Source: an uncultured Blastocatellia bacterium (GTDB taxonomy: Bacteria > Acidobacteriota > Blastocatellia > Pyrinomonadales > Pyrinomonadaceae). Taken from it: DNA of 57,202 bases. Below the pieces are notes generated by a model. The model did not search any database, had not been told where the DNA came from, and saw only the letters and a list, made by a program, of their open reading frames with translations. The position numbers and the translations under genes are program-made. The stretch covers positions 1-57,202 of the forward strand of contig CAMLLD010000041.1 in NCBI GenBank assembly GCA_946480785.1. Direction: 5' to 3'. Shown one piece after another: positions 32,263 to 43,053 of the stretch (position 1 is its first letter; each line of letters begins with the position of its first letter).

Positions 32263-35200
32263 ATGATTAGAATTCTGTCTCTTGGGTTAGTACTACTCTT
32301 CGCTCCAGTCGGTTCGGGAGTTGCAACAACGTTTTCCGTACCGCTGCGTCAACTGCGTCCCTTTCCAACCTTATTGCGAACCCTCGGCGTGGCGCCCGTG
32401 CCAGTGGATGTGACCCCGGCTGATTCCGCGGCATTCACAACCGCACTCGCAAACGCAGCCGGCGGCGACACGATCACGCTTACCGCCGGAACAACCTACA
32501 CCGGACCATTCACGTTGAAGAGTGGTCTCAGTTCAACCGTCACGATTCGCTCGTCGGCTTATGCTTCGTTGCCTGCGAATGGTCAGCGCGTGGCTAGTAG
32601 CGATCGCTCGAACATGGCGATCATTGCTTGCAGCAACAGTACCAATCAGCCGTGTTTCGCTACGTCCGGCAACGACGCCGACAACTGGCATCTCACCGGT
32701 CTCGACATGCGGCCCGTAAACAACGTCACCAACGCCGAGAGCCTGGTGAAACTCGGAAATCCGTTGGAGTCGACTTCCGCCAATACTCCAAACAACATCG
32801 AAATCGATCATTGTTGGATCGAGGCAACACAAGCGGGCTCGGTCCGTGGCCTCTATCTCAACGGCCGCAACTTCAATATTCACGACAACTACATCAGTGG
32901 TTTTCGCGTGGCCGGGCAGGAGTCGCAAGCAATTCTCCTGGGTGGTGGGCCAGGCCCGATAACGATCGACAACAACTACCTCATGGCTGTGGGCGAAGTG
33001 TTTCTGAGTGGCGGCCTCACGGCCAACATTCTTCCCGGCGATCTGACCTTCACCCGCAATTACCTCGAAGCGCCGCAGAAATATAATCCGTGGAACCCGT
33101 CGGTTTTCGATCAGAACGACGTGCAGGCAACCACGAATCTTCCTTGCTCGCTTTCGTCGAGCGGTACAACGGTCACTTGCGCCAGTCACGGTTGTCCGAC
33201 TGACTTCTGCATTCGCGTACTCAAGATTACATCCGGGCCGCAGGCGGGAGAGGTGCGTACGGTCTCTTCGGCCCCGACTACCAACACGCTCACGATCGAG
33301 CAGGCGTTCAGCGCCAACCAGAGCGGCGTCTCCGCGACGCTCTACACGCCGTGGAGCGGCCACAAGAACAGCTTCGAGTTGAAGTTTCTCGTAGGTACGA
33401 CAAACTTGATCGAAGGAAACATCTTCGACGGCACGTGGGGCATGGGCCAGGACGGATGCGGTCTCGTGCTGACCGTGCGCACCGAAGGCGGAGTGCTCAC
33501 GACCGCTACGATCAAGAACACGACGATTCAGTACAACTGGTTCCGGCGCATGCAGCAGTTTGTCCGTTACATCTCGCCGGACGACTACAACGGTGGCGCG
33601 GGTGTGCCGATGGACACGGTCGTGATCAAGCACAATCTGATCGAGCCGGCATATCAATTCTCCGGGCCCGGTTTACAAACCGGTAACTCGACCGGCACGA
33701 TCAGGATCGCCCTCTTCAATGGACCATCGTCACCGACCAACGGGACGCATATCTATTTCCAACACAACACTGCCTACACGACCAAGCACCTCGCCACGAT
33801 GATCAACTTCTCCGGTAACACGAATGGTGATTGGGTCGACTACAAACTCGAAAACAATCTCTTCGCGATCGACAACGATTTCGGCGGGATTCGTGCTGAC
33901 GGCGGCGCCACCGGAACGAGCGCGCTCGATGCCTGGTGTAACGGTTCCGGAAACTACAGCGCCGTTAACAACACCTTCCAGAATCAAACCACGACCGGTT
34001 ATCCCACCGGAACATTTTCCGAAACCAGTGCTTCCGGTTTTGGCTTCAACGACGTAGCGAATCTCGACTTCAAGTTGACGAGCGGCTTGTATCGCGCGGG
34101 TCAAACGCGGCAGGCGTCGGATGGAACTGACCGCGGCGCTGACATCACCACGCTTTCATCGAAGCTTGGCGCGAGTAGTAATGCTTACGGCACAGCCACG
34201 TTCAAGGTGATCACCGGAAACTGGCTCGGCGGCGGCACGTTGCTGACCAAGGCCGGTTCATTTACCGGTTCGGGCAGCACTGGAAACCAGTCGGTGACTG
34301 GCGTCGGCTTCCAACCGAAGGTCGTGCTGTTCCGTTACAACATGCTCGGAACTGACGCTTCATCAACCGATTCGACCATCGGTTTCGGCGTCGGGGTTTC
34401 TTCGAGCGATCGGCGTGTGGCAGGAGACTATTCGAACAACAATCTGAGTACCTCGTCACACTCCGCTTACAACCAAAGCAGTTATGTGATCTACACACCG
34501 GGTGGGACTTCAAAGGCAGACTTTGTCTCGATGGATTCCGACGGTTTCACGATCAACTGGACGGCGTCGAGCTCGATGTCGGTGCAATATCTCGCGCTCG
34601 GTGGAACCTCACTCACTGACTTCAAGACCGGCTCGGCGTCCGCGAAGACTTCAACCGGAAACCAGTCGTACACGGGCCTTGGTTTTCAGCCGACGTGTTT
34701 GCTGGTATGGGCCGGGAAGTTTTCGACGACGCCGTTGGACCAATCGACGAATGGCAACGGCATGTTTGGGTTTGCCACCAGCTCGAGCGCGCGCGGCATG
34801 GTCGCGTGGCGCAATCAGCACGGCAGCAACCCGCAAGTCGCCAAGCATCGACAATCAACGCAGCGCATTCTCGGCACCGCCAACACGTTCACCGAAGCCG
34901 ATCTGGTCTCCTTCGACTCGGATGGGTTTACGTTGAACTTCCCGACGGCCGGCGGCAGTGCTGACGTGTTCTACTACCTCGCGCTGAAGGGCCCGCAGTT
35001 CAAGGCCAGCTCCTTCACGCAGCCGACGTCGACCGGCAATCAGGCGCTTACGGGCGCGGGTTTCACACCGAAGGCGTCGATCATGATTTCCGCCAACGAC
35101 GTGGCGGCGAATAACGACGCATCGCAGGCACACGCGCGCGCAAGCTTCGGCTGGGCCACCGGCACGAGCGCGCGAGCGAGTCTGTGGATTGGGGAAACGG

Positions 35201-35394
35201 ACAACGTCAGCCCGACCGTTGCTTCCAGAAATCTCGATCGGTCCAAGCTCATCAAGCTGATGACGGAAGGTGCTTCGCCGACGGTGAACGCCGCCGCGGA
35301 TCACGTGAGCTTCGATTCGGATGGAGAAACAATCAACTGGACCACCGCTGATGCCACAGCGCGGCAGATCATCGTGCTGTGGATTGGTGATTAG
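32263..35394 (+). CDS. Secreted parallel beta-helix protein with three C-terminal repeats
   Basis: 1043 residues with a signal peptide (MIRILSLGLVLLFAPVGSGV). Residues about 45-650 form a right-handed parallel beta-helix: repeated short strands such as NNIEIDHCWIEA, NFNIHDNYISGF, ITIDNNYLMAVG and TTIQYNWFRR, as in pectate-lyase-fold proteins and phage tail spikes. The C-terminal 385 residues are three tandem domains of about 126 residues starting near 660, 786 and 912, each opening with TGNQxxTGxGFxPK and holding a DGFTINW or DGETINW strand. Those domains resemble uncharacterised beta-sandwich modules seen in secreted and phage proteins. Pectinase catalytic residues are not obvious. A role in binding or degrading polysaccharide at the surface is likely. 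An intrinsic terminator follows. Confidence 0.88.
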   Translation: MIRILSLGLVLLFAPVGSGVATTFSVPLRQLRPFPTLLRTLGVAPVPVDVTPADSAAFTTALANAAGGDTITLTAGTTYTGPFTLKSGLSSTVTIRSSAYASLPANGQRVASSDRSNMAIIACSNSTNQPCFATSGNDADNWHLTGLDMRPVNNVTNAESLVKLGNPLESTSANTPNNIEIDHCWIEATQAGSVRGLYLNGRNFNIHDNYISGFRVAGQESQAILLGGGPGPITIDNNYLMAVGEVFLSGGLTANILPGDLTFTRNYLEAPQKYNPWNPSVFDQNDVQATTNLPCSLSSSGTTVTCASHGCPTDFCIRVLKITSGPQAGEVRTVSSAPTTNTLTIEQAFSANQSGVSATLYTPWSGHKNSFELKFLVGTTNLIEGNIFDGTWGMGQDGCGLVLTVRTEGGVLTTATIKNTTIQYNWFRRMQQFVRYISPDDYNGGAGVPMDTVVIKHNLIEPAYQFSGPGLQTGNSTGTIRIALFNGPSSPTNGTHIYFQHNTAYTTKHLATMINFSGNTNGDWVDYKLENNLFAIDNDFGGIRADGGATGTSALDAWCNGSGNYSAVNNTFQNQTTTGYPTGTFSETSASGFGFNDVANLDFKLTSGLYRAGQTRQASDGTDRGADITTLSSKLGASSNAYGTATFKVITGNWLGGGTLLTKAGSFTGSGSTGNQSVTGVGFQPKVVLFRYNMLGTDASSTDSTIGFGVGVSSSDRRVAGDYSNNNLSTSSHSAYNQSSYVIYTPGGTSKADFVSMDSDGFTINWTASSSMSVQYLALGGTSLTDFKTGSASAKTSTGNQSYTGLGFQPTCLLVWAGKFSTTPLDQSTNGNGMFGFATSSSARGMVAWRNQHGSNPQVAKHRQSTQRILGTANTFTEADLVSFDSDGFTLNFPTAGGSADVFYYLALKGPQFKASSFTQPTSTGNQALTGAGFTPKASIMISANDVAANNDASQAHARASFGWATGTSARASLWIGETDNVSPTVASRNLDRSKLIKLMTEGASPTVNAAADHVSFDSDGETINWTTADATARQIIVLWIGD

Positions 35395-35410
35395 AAAAGA
35401 CGTGGTGTGG

Positions 35411-35459
35411 TGCGACAGCTATCGCTGCCTTTGTGGTGGCGATAGCTGTTCGCATTTTT
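35411..35459 (+). terminator. Intrinsic terminator of the beta-helix gene
   Basis: Stem of 15 bp with one bulge: TGCGACAGCTATCGC pairs with GCGATAGCTGTTCGCA across a 13-base loop and is followed by TTTTT at 35455-35459. It separates this gene from the convergent radical SAM gene ending at 35471. Confidence 0.9.
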
Positions 35460-35470
35460 AGGCGCTCGCG

Positions 35471-36451
35471 TTAGCACTCGCGTCGCATGAGTTTCGCGGT
35501 TTGTTTGCCGATCGCGTCTGAGGCCTGGTAGAGAGTTCGCAGCGGCAGGATTTTTAAGAGACGATGTTCGCCAACAGCGTTTAGACCAGCGGACGCAAAG
35601 CAGCCGCATTGCGAACAGTCCGGTTCGCCGCCAAACTGACAGGGACTGATGCGGTTCGTAAGATCAGCGGTAAAGTTGATCGTAGTGCGCGCGAAGAGAC
35701 AGTCGGCCGGCGACTTAGGTGGTTTGCGAAACCCTGCGACAACCGTATCCGGTAGATAAACCTTCGGAAATTTGCGTCGCAGTTTTACCAGCTCGGCTAA
35801 TACCGCGGTCCTCTCGCTCGGTGAAAGATTTTCTGCGGCGGCAACGCCTCGTTGCGGCGTAAAGAAACTGAACCAGAGCTTGCGCACTTCGGGTCTGCCA
35901 GACCAGAACGAGACAAACTCGTGGAAGTATTTCTCGCGCCCGATCATTTGCCGCGTGATCGTGCAGTGCACGACAATACGGTGACCGGCGATGTTTTTTA
36001 GTATGCGTTCGTAAGTCGCTGGTTTACGTCGCTCATCGTGCTCCGGTTGTAGACCATCGATCGAGACCGTCAGTATCAAACCTTTGATTTTGGACCAGGC
36101 CCCAGGTATCTCGCGCACCGCGCTCGTCACGAGTTGCACGGCGACACCCATCTCGCTCAAGCGCGGCAGCAGCACATCCAGTTCACGAAACCTGACTAAC
36201 GGCTCACCGCCAACTATCGAAACGTGCAACGCGCGATAGCGGCGGACGAGCGCGACAACGCCTTCGACGAGATCCGTTCCCTTGCGATCCGCGAGCGAGC
36301 GTAATGGGCCAACAGCGCCGAGATGTTCAGGCTCATACGCATAACAACCCGGACAGCGCAGCGGACATTCGCGCGTGATCTCGATAGATAGAGAGGGGTA
36401 GTACCCGGTAAGAATGCGCCCCCAGGCCCTGAATACGTCGGCCTTCTCCAT
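35471..36451 (-). CDS. Radical SAM enzyme, substrate unknown
   Basis: 326 residues, ATG after ACAGGAGGACCACG. The [4Fe-4S] motif is CPLRCPGC (CxxxCxxC, about residues 29-36) in the strand-loop IEITRECPLRCPGC, followed by SAM-binding VSIVGGEPLVR and the TVSIDGLQPEHDERR strand. The C-terminal quarter has more cysteines (CLFARTTINFTADLT, then PCQFGG and DCSQCGCFASAG), which suits an auxiliary Fe-S cluster of the twitch/SPASM kind. Such enzymes modify peptides, sugars or lipids. It stands 5 kb from the lanthipeptide genes but on the opposite strand beyond a terminator, so a direct tie is unproven. Upstream on its strand are a small membrane protein and an Smr protein. Confidence 0.9.
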   Translation of the reverse strand: MEKADVFRAWGRILTGYYPSLSIEITRECPLRCPGCYAYEPEHLGAVGPLRSLADRKGTDLVEGVVALVRRYRALHVSIVGGEPLVRFRELDVLLPRLSEMGVAVQLVTSAVREIPGAWSKIKGLILTVSIDGLQPEHDERRKPATYERILKNIAGHRIVVHCTITRQMIGREKYFHEFVSFWSGRPEVRKLWFSFFTPQRGVAAAENLSPSERTAVLAELVKLRRKFPKVYLPDTVVAGFRKPPKSPADCLFARTTINFTADLTNRISPCQFGGEPDCSQCGCFASAGLNAVGEHRLLKILPLRTLYQASDAIGKQTAKLMRREC

Positions 36452-36514
36452 CGTGGTCCTCCTGTTCCTGCTTGCGCTGCAACTTACACCCGAATTGTGT
36501 TTTTTTGGAGACGG

Positions 36515-36859
36515 TTATTGGCTGGAATTGAGCAGGAGATAAACCACTACCGCTGCGGTCCGGGCCGCCACAAAACTGCCGACCAGCAGGAGCAACGGCA
36601 AAAAGCCCTTGGCGCCGCGCGTCTTCAGTAAGTGATAAGGAATGATCACAAACCACCCCGCGCCCATCATCATGCCCTGACAATAGAGTGGCTTCACACT
36701 CGAGCGATACGCGTCGGACCGCAACCACCAGATCGCCGCGCAGGGAAACATCGCCGCGTAGAGGTACTCGACTGCCGGCGAGAGCTCGAAACCGCTCGCA
36801 AAAAACAGCCCGGCCGCGAAGTTGTAAATGAAGATGAGGATGGCAAACAGGACCAGCAT
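36515..36859 (-). CDS. Small membrane protein, unknown
   Basis: 114 residues with about three or four membrane helices: 1-22 (MLVLFAILIFIYNFAAGLFF), 30-47, 63-80 (GMMMGAGWFVIIPYHLLKTR) and 85-110 (FLPLLLLVGSFVAARTAAVV). It follows the Smr gene by 10 bp and precedes the radical SAM gene by 63 bp, so the three probably form an operon. No family recognised. Confidence 0.75.
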   Translation of the reverse strand: MLVLFAILIFIYNFAAGLFFASGFELSPAVEYLYAAMFPCAAIWWLRSDAYRSSVKPLYCQGMMMGAGWFVIIPYHLLKTRGAKGFLPLLLLVGSFVAARTAAVVVYLLLNSSQ

Positions 36860-36869
36860 GGGCCACGGA

Positions 36870-37169
36870 TTATACTGCTTTTAACCGCACGATAGTGGCG
36901 CCGAGTCCGCCCGCTTCGGGTGGCGCGTCGGTCCAGTCAAACACGAAATCCGTACGCGCCAGAATCGACCGCACCATCTCACGCTGTACGCCGATGCCTT
37001 TGCCGTGAATGATGCGCACCACTTTGAAGCCCTTTTCGCGGGCGAGCAGCAGATATTCCTCCACCACTCGCTTCACGTCGCGCGGCGGAATCGTGTGCAG
37101 ATCGAACACGTCAGTGATCTCGATCTCCACCGGTTCTGGAAAAGGATCGTCAGCGTCAAAGTCGTCCAT
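36870..37169 (-). CDS. Smr-domain protein
   Basis: 99 residues from the ATG at 37169 (MDDFDADDPFPEPVE), chosen for GGAGTGTGG just before it; the open frame upstream runs through a dispersed repeat (37219-37278) and is not protein-like. The body is a bare Smr domain: FDLHTIPPRDVKRVVEEYL and RIIHGKGIGVQREMV, with the hallmark DLH and HGKG motifs, ending GATIVRLK. Stand-alone Smr proteins are nucleases or nucleic-acid binders related to the MutS2 C-terminus, and some act in ribosome rescue. The role here is not shown by context. Confidence 0.9.
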   Translation of the reverse strand: MDDFDADDPFPEPVEIEITDVFDLHTIPPRDVKRVVEEYLLLAREKGFKVVRIIHGKGIGVQREMVRSILARTDFVFDWTDAPPEAGGLGATIVRLKAV

Positions 37170-37218
37170 AAACCACACTCCGATCAGCACTGGTTGCAGT
37201 TTCACCGAAGGCGTTTCC

Positions 37219-37278
37219 GTGGAGTGCGGGGACTTGTCACCGCTTTGGCCAAAGCGCCGACGAGTCGGCGCACTCCAC
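37219..37278. repeat. Dispersed 60-bp palindromic repeat
   Basis: The 60-bp element begins GTGGAGTGCGG and ends CGCACTCCAC, with CTTTGG/CCAAAG at the centre, so the whole can fold into one long imperfect hairpin. The left half of a second copy (TGGAGTGCGG...CCGCTTTGG) stands at 57173-57202, cut by the window end. Elements of this shape are common in Acidobacteriota and related genomes. It lies in the Smr-mdh divergent spacer. Confidence 0.85.
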
Positions 37279-37313
37279 ATTCAAAACGCACCAGTGCCGT
37301 CCGATTGCGTGAT

Positions 37314-37342
37314 TTGACACCCTTCCGACCGGCTTGTAAACT
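37314..37342 (+). promoter_or_regulatory. mdh: Sigma-70 promoter of mdh
   Basis: TTGACA (37314-37319), 17-bp spacer, TAAACT (37337-37342), about 45 bp before the malate dehydrogenase start. Consensus -35 and a four-of-six -10. Confidence 0.65.
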
Positions 37343-37369
37343 CGCGCTTCTTCAAAATCAACAACTTAA

Positions 37370-39069
<1,700 letters not shown>

Positions 39070-39075
39070 GGATGC

Positions 39076-40878
39076 TTAGACCTTTGCTGTTTCTGTCTTG
39101 CTGCCTTTGCTGTAGTCGCGCTTGCGCGGTGCGATGAGCGAAATGTCGACCGGCGCGTAAGAGAGTACCGGCCCCTCGCCCGAGTATTCGGCAATCGTCG
39201 TCTTCAAAAAGTTCTCGTCGTCTCGGTTGGGAAACTCCGGTTTGTAGTGCGCGCCGCGTGACTCGTTGCGATTGAGCGCGCCGAGCGTGATCACACGCGC
39301 GATCTCGAGCATGTTTGCGAGATGGCGCGCGTGCGGCAACGCCATCGTGGCCCAGAGGTTCGAATCGTTGATCGAGATGCGTTTGTAACGGTCCATCAAC
39401 TCGAGCAGCTTCTCGTCTGTCGCCTTGAGCTTCTCGTTATAACGGACGACCGTGACGTTGTCAGTCATCCACTTGCCCATCTCGTTGTGAATGACGTACT
39501 GGTTCTCATTGCCGCTCTGTTTGATCAGCCGATCGTTGATCTCCTGCTGGAGTTTCAACTCGCGATCGTAAATGGCCGAGCCTTCCGCGCCGTTACGTTC
39601 GACGTTCTTCGCATACTCCATTGCGGCGGGCGCCGCGGTAAAGCCGCCGTAGACGCAGCTCACGAGCGAGTTTGCGCCCAAACGATTCGCGCCGTGAATT
39701 GAGAAGTCACATTCACCCGCTGCAAGCAATCCCGGAATGTTCGTGCGCTGATTGTAGTCGACCCACAGTCCGCCCATTGAATAGTGGACGCCGGGGAAAA
39801 TGCGCATCGGCACGTGGCGCGGATCGTCGCCCACAAACATTTCGTAGATTTCGAGGATCGCGCCGAGTTTGCGGTCCAAAACATCCGCGGAAATATGCGT
39901 CAGGTCGAGATAGACCTGGTTCTGGCCGCCGATGCCCATGCCTTCGATACAGACCTGGAATATCTCGCGCGTGGCGATGTCGCGCGGCACGAGGTTGCCG
40001 TAAGCGGGATACTTCTCTTCTAGGAAGTACAAACGTTCGCGCTCGGGAATCGACGACGGCGCGCGTGTGTCGCCTTTCGTGCGCGGCACCCAAACACGTC
40101 CACCTTCACCGCGCGCTGATTCCGACATCAAGCGCAACTTGTCTTCGCCGGGAATCGACGTCGGATGGACCTGGATAAACTCACCGTTCGCGTATCGCGC
40201 GCCCTGCTGATAACACGCCGAAACAGCGCTGCCGGTGCAGACCATCGAATTCGTCGACTTGCCGAAGATCAAACCTGGTCCACCGGTCGCGATGATCACT
40301 GCGTCCGCGGGAAACGCGCGCAGTTCGAGCGACTGCAAATCCATCGCGATGAGACCACGACAAACCTGATGATCGTCGAGCACGAGGGAAAGCATCTCCC
40401 AGTGCTCATACTTTTTCACCTTGCCGGCTACTTCATAACGACGCACTTGTTCGTCGAGTGCGTAGAGCAGTTGTTGTCCGGTTGACGCGCCGGCAAACGC
40501 AGTGCGGTGATGCTTCGTGCCGCCGAAACGGCGAAAGTCGAGCAGCCCTTCGTTCGTGCGCGAGAAGGGAACGCCCATGCGGTCGAACAGATAAATGATC
40601 GACGGCGCCATCTCGCACATCGCTTTGGCGGGCGGTTGATCGGCGAGGAAGTCGCCGCCGTAGATGGTGTCGTCAAAATGTAACCAGGTTGAATCGCCTT
40701 CGCCTTTGGTGTTGACGGCGCCGTTGATGCCGCCCTGCGCGCAAACCGAGTGCGAACGCTTCACGGGAACTACGGAAAACAGGTCGACCGCGTGGCCGCT
40801 CTCGGCGATCTTCATCGTCGCCGCGAGACCTGCCAGCCCACCACCGACGACCGCGATCTTCAGACCATTACTAGCCAT
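39076..40878 (-). CDS. sdhA: Succinate dehydrogenase flavoprotein subunit
   Basis: 600 residues: FAD-binding VVGGGLAGLAATMKIAESG, covalent flavin His in KRSHSVCAQGGINGA, the ATGGPGLIFGKSTNS strand, active-site HPTSIPGEDKLRL and REIFQVC region, and the closing ESRGAHYKPEFPNRDD capping motif. Sequence style (SVCAQGGINGAV) is that of the Bacillus/Epsilonproteobacteria group of three-subunit SDH enzymes. Two bp separate it from sdhC and 6 bp from sdhB: a CAB operon. Confidence 0.97.
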   Translation of the reverse strand: MASNGLKIAVVGGGLAGLAATMKIAESGHAVDLFSVVPVKRSHSVCAQGGINGAVNTKGEGDSTWLHFDDTIYGGDFLADQPPAKAMCEMAPSIIYLFDRMGVPFSRTNEGLLDFRRFGGTKHHRTAFAGASTGQQLLYALDEQVRRYEVAGKVKKYEHWEMLSLVLDDHQVCRGLIAMDLQSLELRAFPADAVIIATGGPGLIFGKSTNSMVCTGSAVSACYQQGARYANGEFIQVHPTSIPGEDKLRLMSESARGEGGRVWVPRTKGDTRAPSSIPERERLYFLEEKYPAYGNLVPRDIATREIFQVCIEGMGIGGQNQVYLDLTHISADVLDRKLGAILEIYEMFVGDDPRHVPMRIFPGVHYSMGGLWVDYNQRTNIPGLLAAGECDFSIHGANRLGANSLVSCVYGGFTAAPAAMEYAKNVERNGAEGSAIYDRELKLQQEINDRLIKQSGNENQYVIHNEMGKWMTDNVTVVRYNEKLKATDEKLLELMDRYKRISINDSNLWATMALPHARHLANMLEIARVITLGALNRNESRGAHYKPEFPNRDDENFLKTTIAEYSGEGPVLSYAPVDISLIAPRKRDYSKGSKTETAKV

Positions 40879-40880
40879 TA

Positions 40881-41552
40881 CTAAATGATGCCTCCTAACA
40901 ATCCGCCGGGCCGGATGAACCCGATAGCGGCGTTAATGCCGACGAGCAAAAGCACGACGCCGAAAGCGATGCACGCGTAACCAGTCAGACGTTGCGCGCG
41001 CTCGCCGATCGTGATGCCCCAGTCCACGAGGAAAAGCCAAATGCCGTTTGCGAGGTGCCACACGGTGGCGGTGATGCCGATGACGTAAACGATCATGATC
41101 GGCCACATGTGAAACTCACGGGCCACGATATTGAACGCCTCACCAGCGTGGGTCGCGACGGATTGGTTGTTCAGTCCGGGAATCAACCCAAACCGGAAGT
41201 TGAGCACGTGAAACGTGATGAAGAAGAATAGAATCACGCCCGTGATGCGCTGAATCAGGTAAAACCAGTTGCGCGAATACGGATAGTGCAGGTTGTTGGG
41301 CCGCGTTTCAGCCGTGATCACCAGGCCGTAGACGGCGTGATAGATGAGCGGTATAAAGATGCCGCCGATCTCGACAAAGAGAATGTAGGGAATCGACTGG
41401 AGGTCCTTGACCGCGTTGTTGAAGTCGGCCGCGCCGGTCAGGGACTTCGAGTTGGTATAAAAGTGCTCTAGAAGAAAGATTCCGAGAGGGAAAATACCGG
41501 AAAGCTGATGCAGCTTGCGCAGAACGAAGGTTCTGCTCAACCGAATAGCCAA
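40881..41552 (-). CDS. sdhC: Succinate dehydrogenase cytochrome b558 subunit
   Basis: 223 residues with five membrane helices and the haem-ligand histidines of the cytochrome b558 family: LHQLSGIFPLGIFLLEHFY, FFITFHVLNFRFG and ATVWHLANGIWLFLVDWG. The start codon is TTG at 41552, decided by a perfect AAAGGAG eight bases upstream. First gene of the sdhCAB operon; anchors the complex and holds haem and quinone site. Confidence 0.95.
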   Translation of the reverse strand: MAIRLSRTFVLRKLHQLSGIFPLGIFLLEHFYTNSKSLTGAADFNNAVKDLQSIPYILFVEIGGIFIPLIYHAVYGLVITAETRPNNLHYPYSRNWFYLIQRITGVILFFFITFHVLNFRFGLIPGLNNQSVATHAGEAFNIVAREFHMWPIMIVYVIGITATVWHLANGIWLFLVDWGITIGERAQRLTGYACIAFGVVLLLVGINAAIGFIRPGGLLGGII

Positions 41553-41663
41553 GAAGACACTCCTTTGCCGAAATGCTTGAACATCGACCCGAGTCGAATT
41601 TGATCAGGCAGGTTGTAACCGAGCGTGTACAGAGCAATTGAATTATATTGAGAAGTTGACGAA

Positions 41664-42992
41664 ATGCAAAACAAGGCCCTTTGCGATCACTCGTTGACAG
41701 AGCTGGTTGAGTTGCTGCGAAAGCGCGAAGTGTCGGCGCGTGAAGTGGTGGAGGCGCATCTTGAGCAGATTTCGCGTTTGAATCCGCAGTTGAATGCGAT
41801 CGTGACGCTGAATTCGGAGGCGATTGAGCAGGCTGGTTTGGCGGCCGGGGAGTTGAGCGGCTTGCCGATCACGATCAAGGACACGATCGAGACGGCGGGA
41901 CTGCGTACGACGAGTGGGTCGCGTCTGCGAGCGGATTACGTGCCGGTGCGCGATGCGCCGGCGGTGGCGCGTTTGAAAGCCGCGGGCGCGGTCGTGATTG
42001 GGAAAACAAATGCGGCCGAGATGGCGATGGATTACAACGCCGATAATCCGGTGTTTGGCCGCACGGTGCATTTTTTAGATCCGAAACTCACGCCGGGCGG
42101 ATCGAGTGGTGGGGAAGCGGTGGCGATCGCGACGCACATGTCGCCCGGTGGATTGGGGAGCGACCTTGCTGGGTCCATTAGGATTCCGGCGCACTTTTGT
42201 GGGGTTTGTGGGTTGAAGCCGACAACGGGACGTGTGCCGGGTGAAGGTCAGTTTCCACCGAGCACTGGGCCATATTCGCTTGGGGCTGTGGTTGGACCAC
42301 TCGCGCGGCGCGTTGCGGATCTGCGGCTGTTATTTGGGGTATTAAGTAATCAGCCACAGGTGGACACGAATTTACACGGATCACGCTTCGCGTGGTACAG
42401 CGACGATGGTGTCGTGCCGGTTACGGATGAGACTGCGGAAGCAGTTAAGAATGCCGCCGTTGCGTTGAGCGATGCAGGACTAATTGGTGAGGAACGTCGC
42501 CCGCCACACGTCGAGCGTGGCAACGAGTTATGGTTGAAGTTGTTTTCGCGCGCCTCGGTGGTCCAACTACGCCAAGCATATGCGGATCGCGAAACGGAAG
42601 GCGGCTCATTCGTGAGCTGGCGCTTGCGCACTGCTGACGACACACCTGCCCCAACGCTCGACGAATACATTACGAACTGGATGGAACGCGATCGCCTGCG
42701 TGAAGAGTTGTTACGCTGGCTGGAAACGACGCCCCTCATCATCGCGCCCGTCGGCGCCACGCCCGCTTTCGAACACGACACACTCAAAATCACCGTCAAC
42801 GGCTCGACGATGGGAACCTTCCGCGCGTTCAGTTACGCGCAAGTCTTCAACGTTTTCGATCTACCAGTCGTGACAGTCCCCACCGGCCGATCCAAAGATG
42901 GTCTACCCATCGGCATACAGATCGCCGGTCCTCCCTTTGCGGAAGAGATGGTCCTCGCCGCAGCCGAGATCGTCGAGCAGACTTTAGGTTAA
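41664..42992 (+). CDS. Amidase signature enzyme, GatA-like
   Basis: 442 residues. Amidase-signature triad Lys72 (PITIKDTIE), Ser147 (PGGSSGGEA) and Ser171 (GSDLAGSIRIP); the 75- and 24-residue spacings match GatA exactly. No gatB or gatC gene is adjacent and the C-terminal part is shorter than GatA, so a stand-alone amidase is more likely than the tRNA amidotransferase. The segment at 42351-42385 carries a copy of a dispersed repeat, giving QPQVDTNLHGSRF, probably a surface loop. Divergent from sdhC; start ATG at 41664 with only a weak ribosome site (GAGAAG). Confidence 0.92.
   Translation: MQNKALCDHSLTELVELLRKREVSAREVVEAHLEQISRLNPQLNAIVTLNSEAIEQAGLAAGELSGLPITIKDTIETAGLRTTSGSRLRADYVPVRDAPAVARLKAAGAVVIGKTNAAEMAMDYNADNPVFGRTVHFLDPKLTPGGSSGGEAVAIATHMSPGGLGSDLAGSIRIPAHFCGVCGLKPTTGRVPGEGQFPPSTGPYSLGAVVGPLARRVADLRLLFGVLSNQPQVDTNLHGSRFAWYSDDGVVPVTDETAEAVKNAAVALSDAGLIGEERRPPHVERGNELWLKLFSRASVVQLRQAYADRETEGGSFVSWRLRTADDTPAPTLDEYITNWMERDRLREELLRWLETTPLIIAPVGATPAFEHDTLKITVNGSTMGTFRAFSYAQVFNVFDLPVVTVPTGRSKDGLPIGIQIAGPPFAEEMVLAAAEIVEQTLG
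42351..42385. repeat. Intragenic copy of a dispersed CACGGAT-type repeat
   Basis: GCCACAGGTGGACACGAATT followed by TACACGGATCAC resembles the GCCACGGATGAACACGGATG element at 46206 and the ACAGATGAACGCGGATGA element at 56360. It is read in frame by the amidase gene. Confidence 0.5.
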
Positions 42993-43053
42993 CAAGTTCA
43001 GTTTATTAGGCGTGGGTGAAAACTGGGTGGAAGATGCCAAGCTAGATACGAAG

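Noticed and set aside
32533..33657. 374-codon minus-strand frame under the beta-helix gene
   Set aside because: The plus-strand frame has signal peptide, beta-helix and repeats; the antisense frame has none of these.
41664..42992. GatA subunit of tRNA amidotransferase
   Set aside because: No gatB or gatC nearby and shorter C-terminal part; the triad alone is shared by all amidase-signature enzymes.
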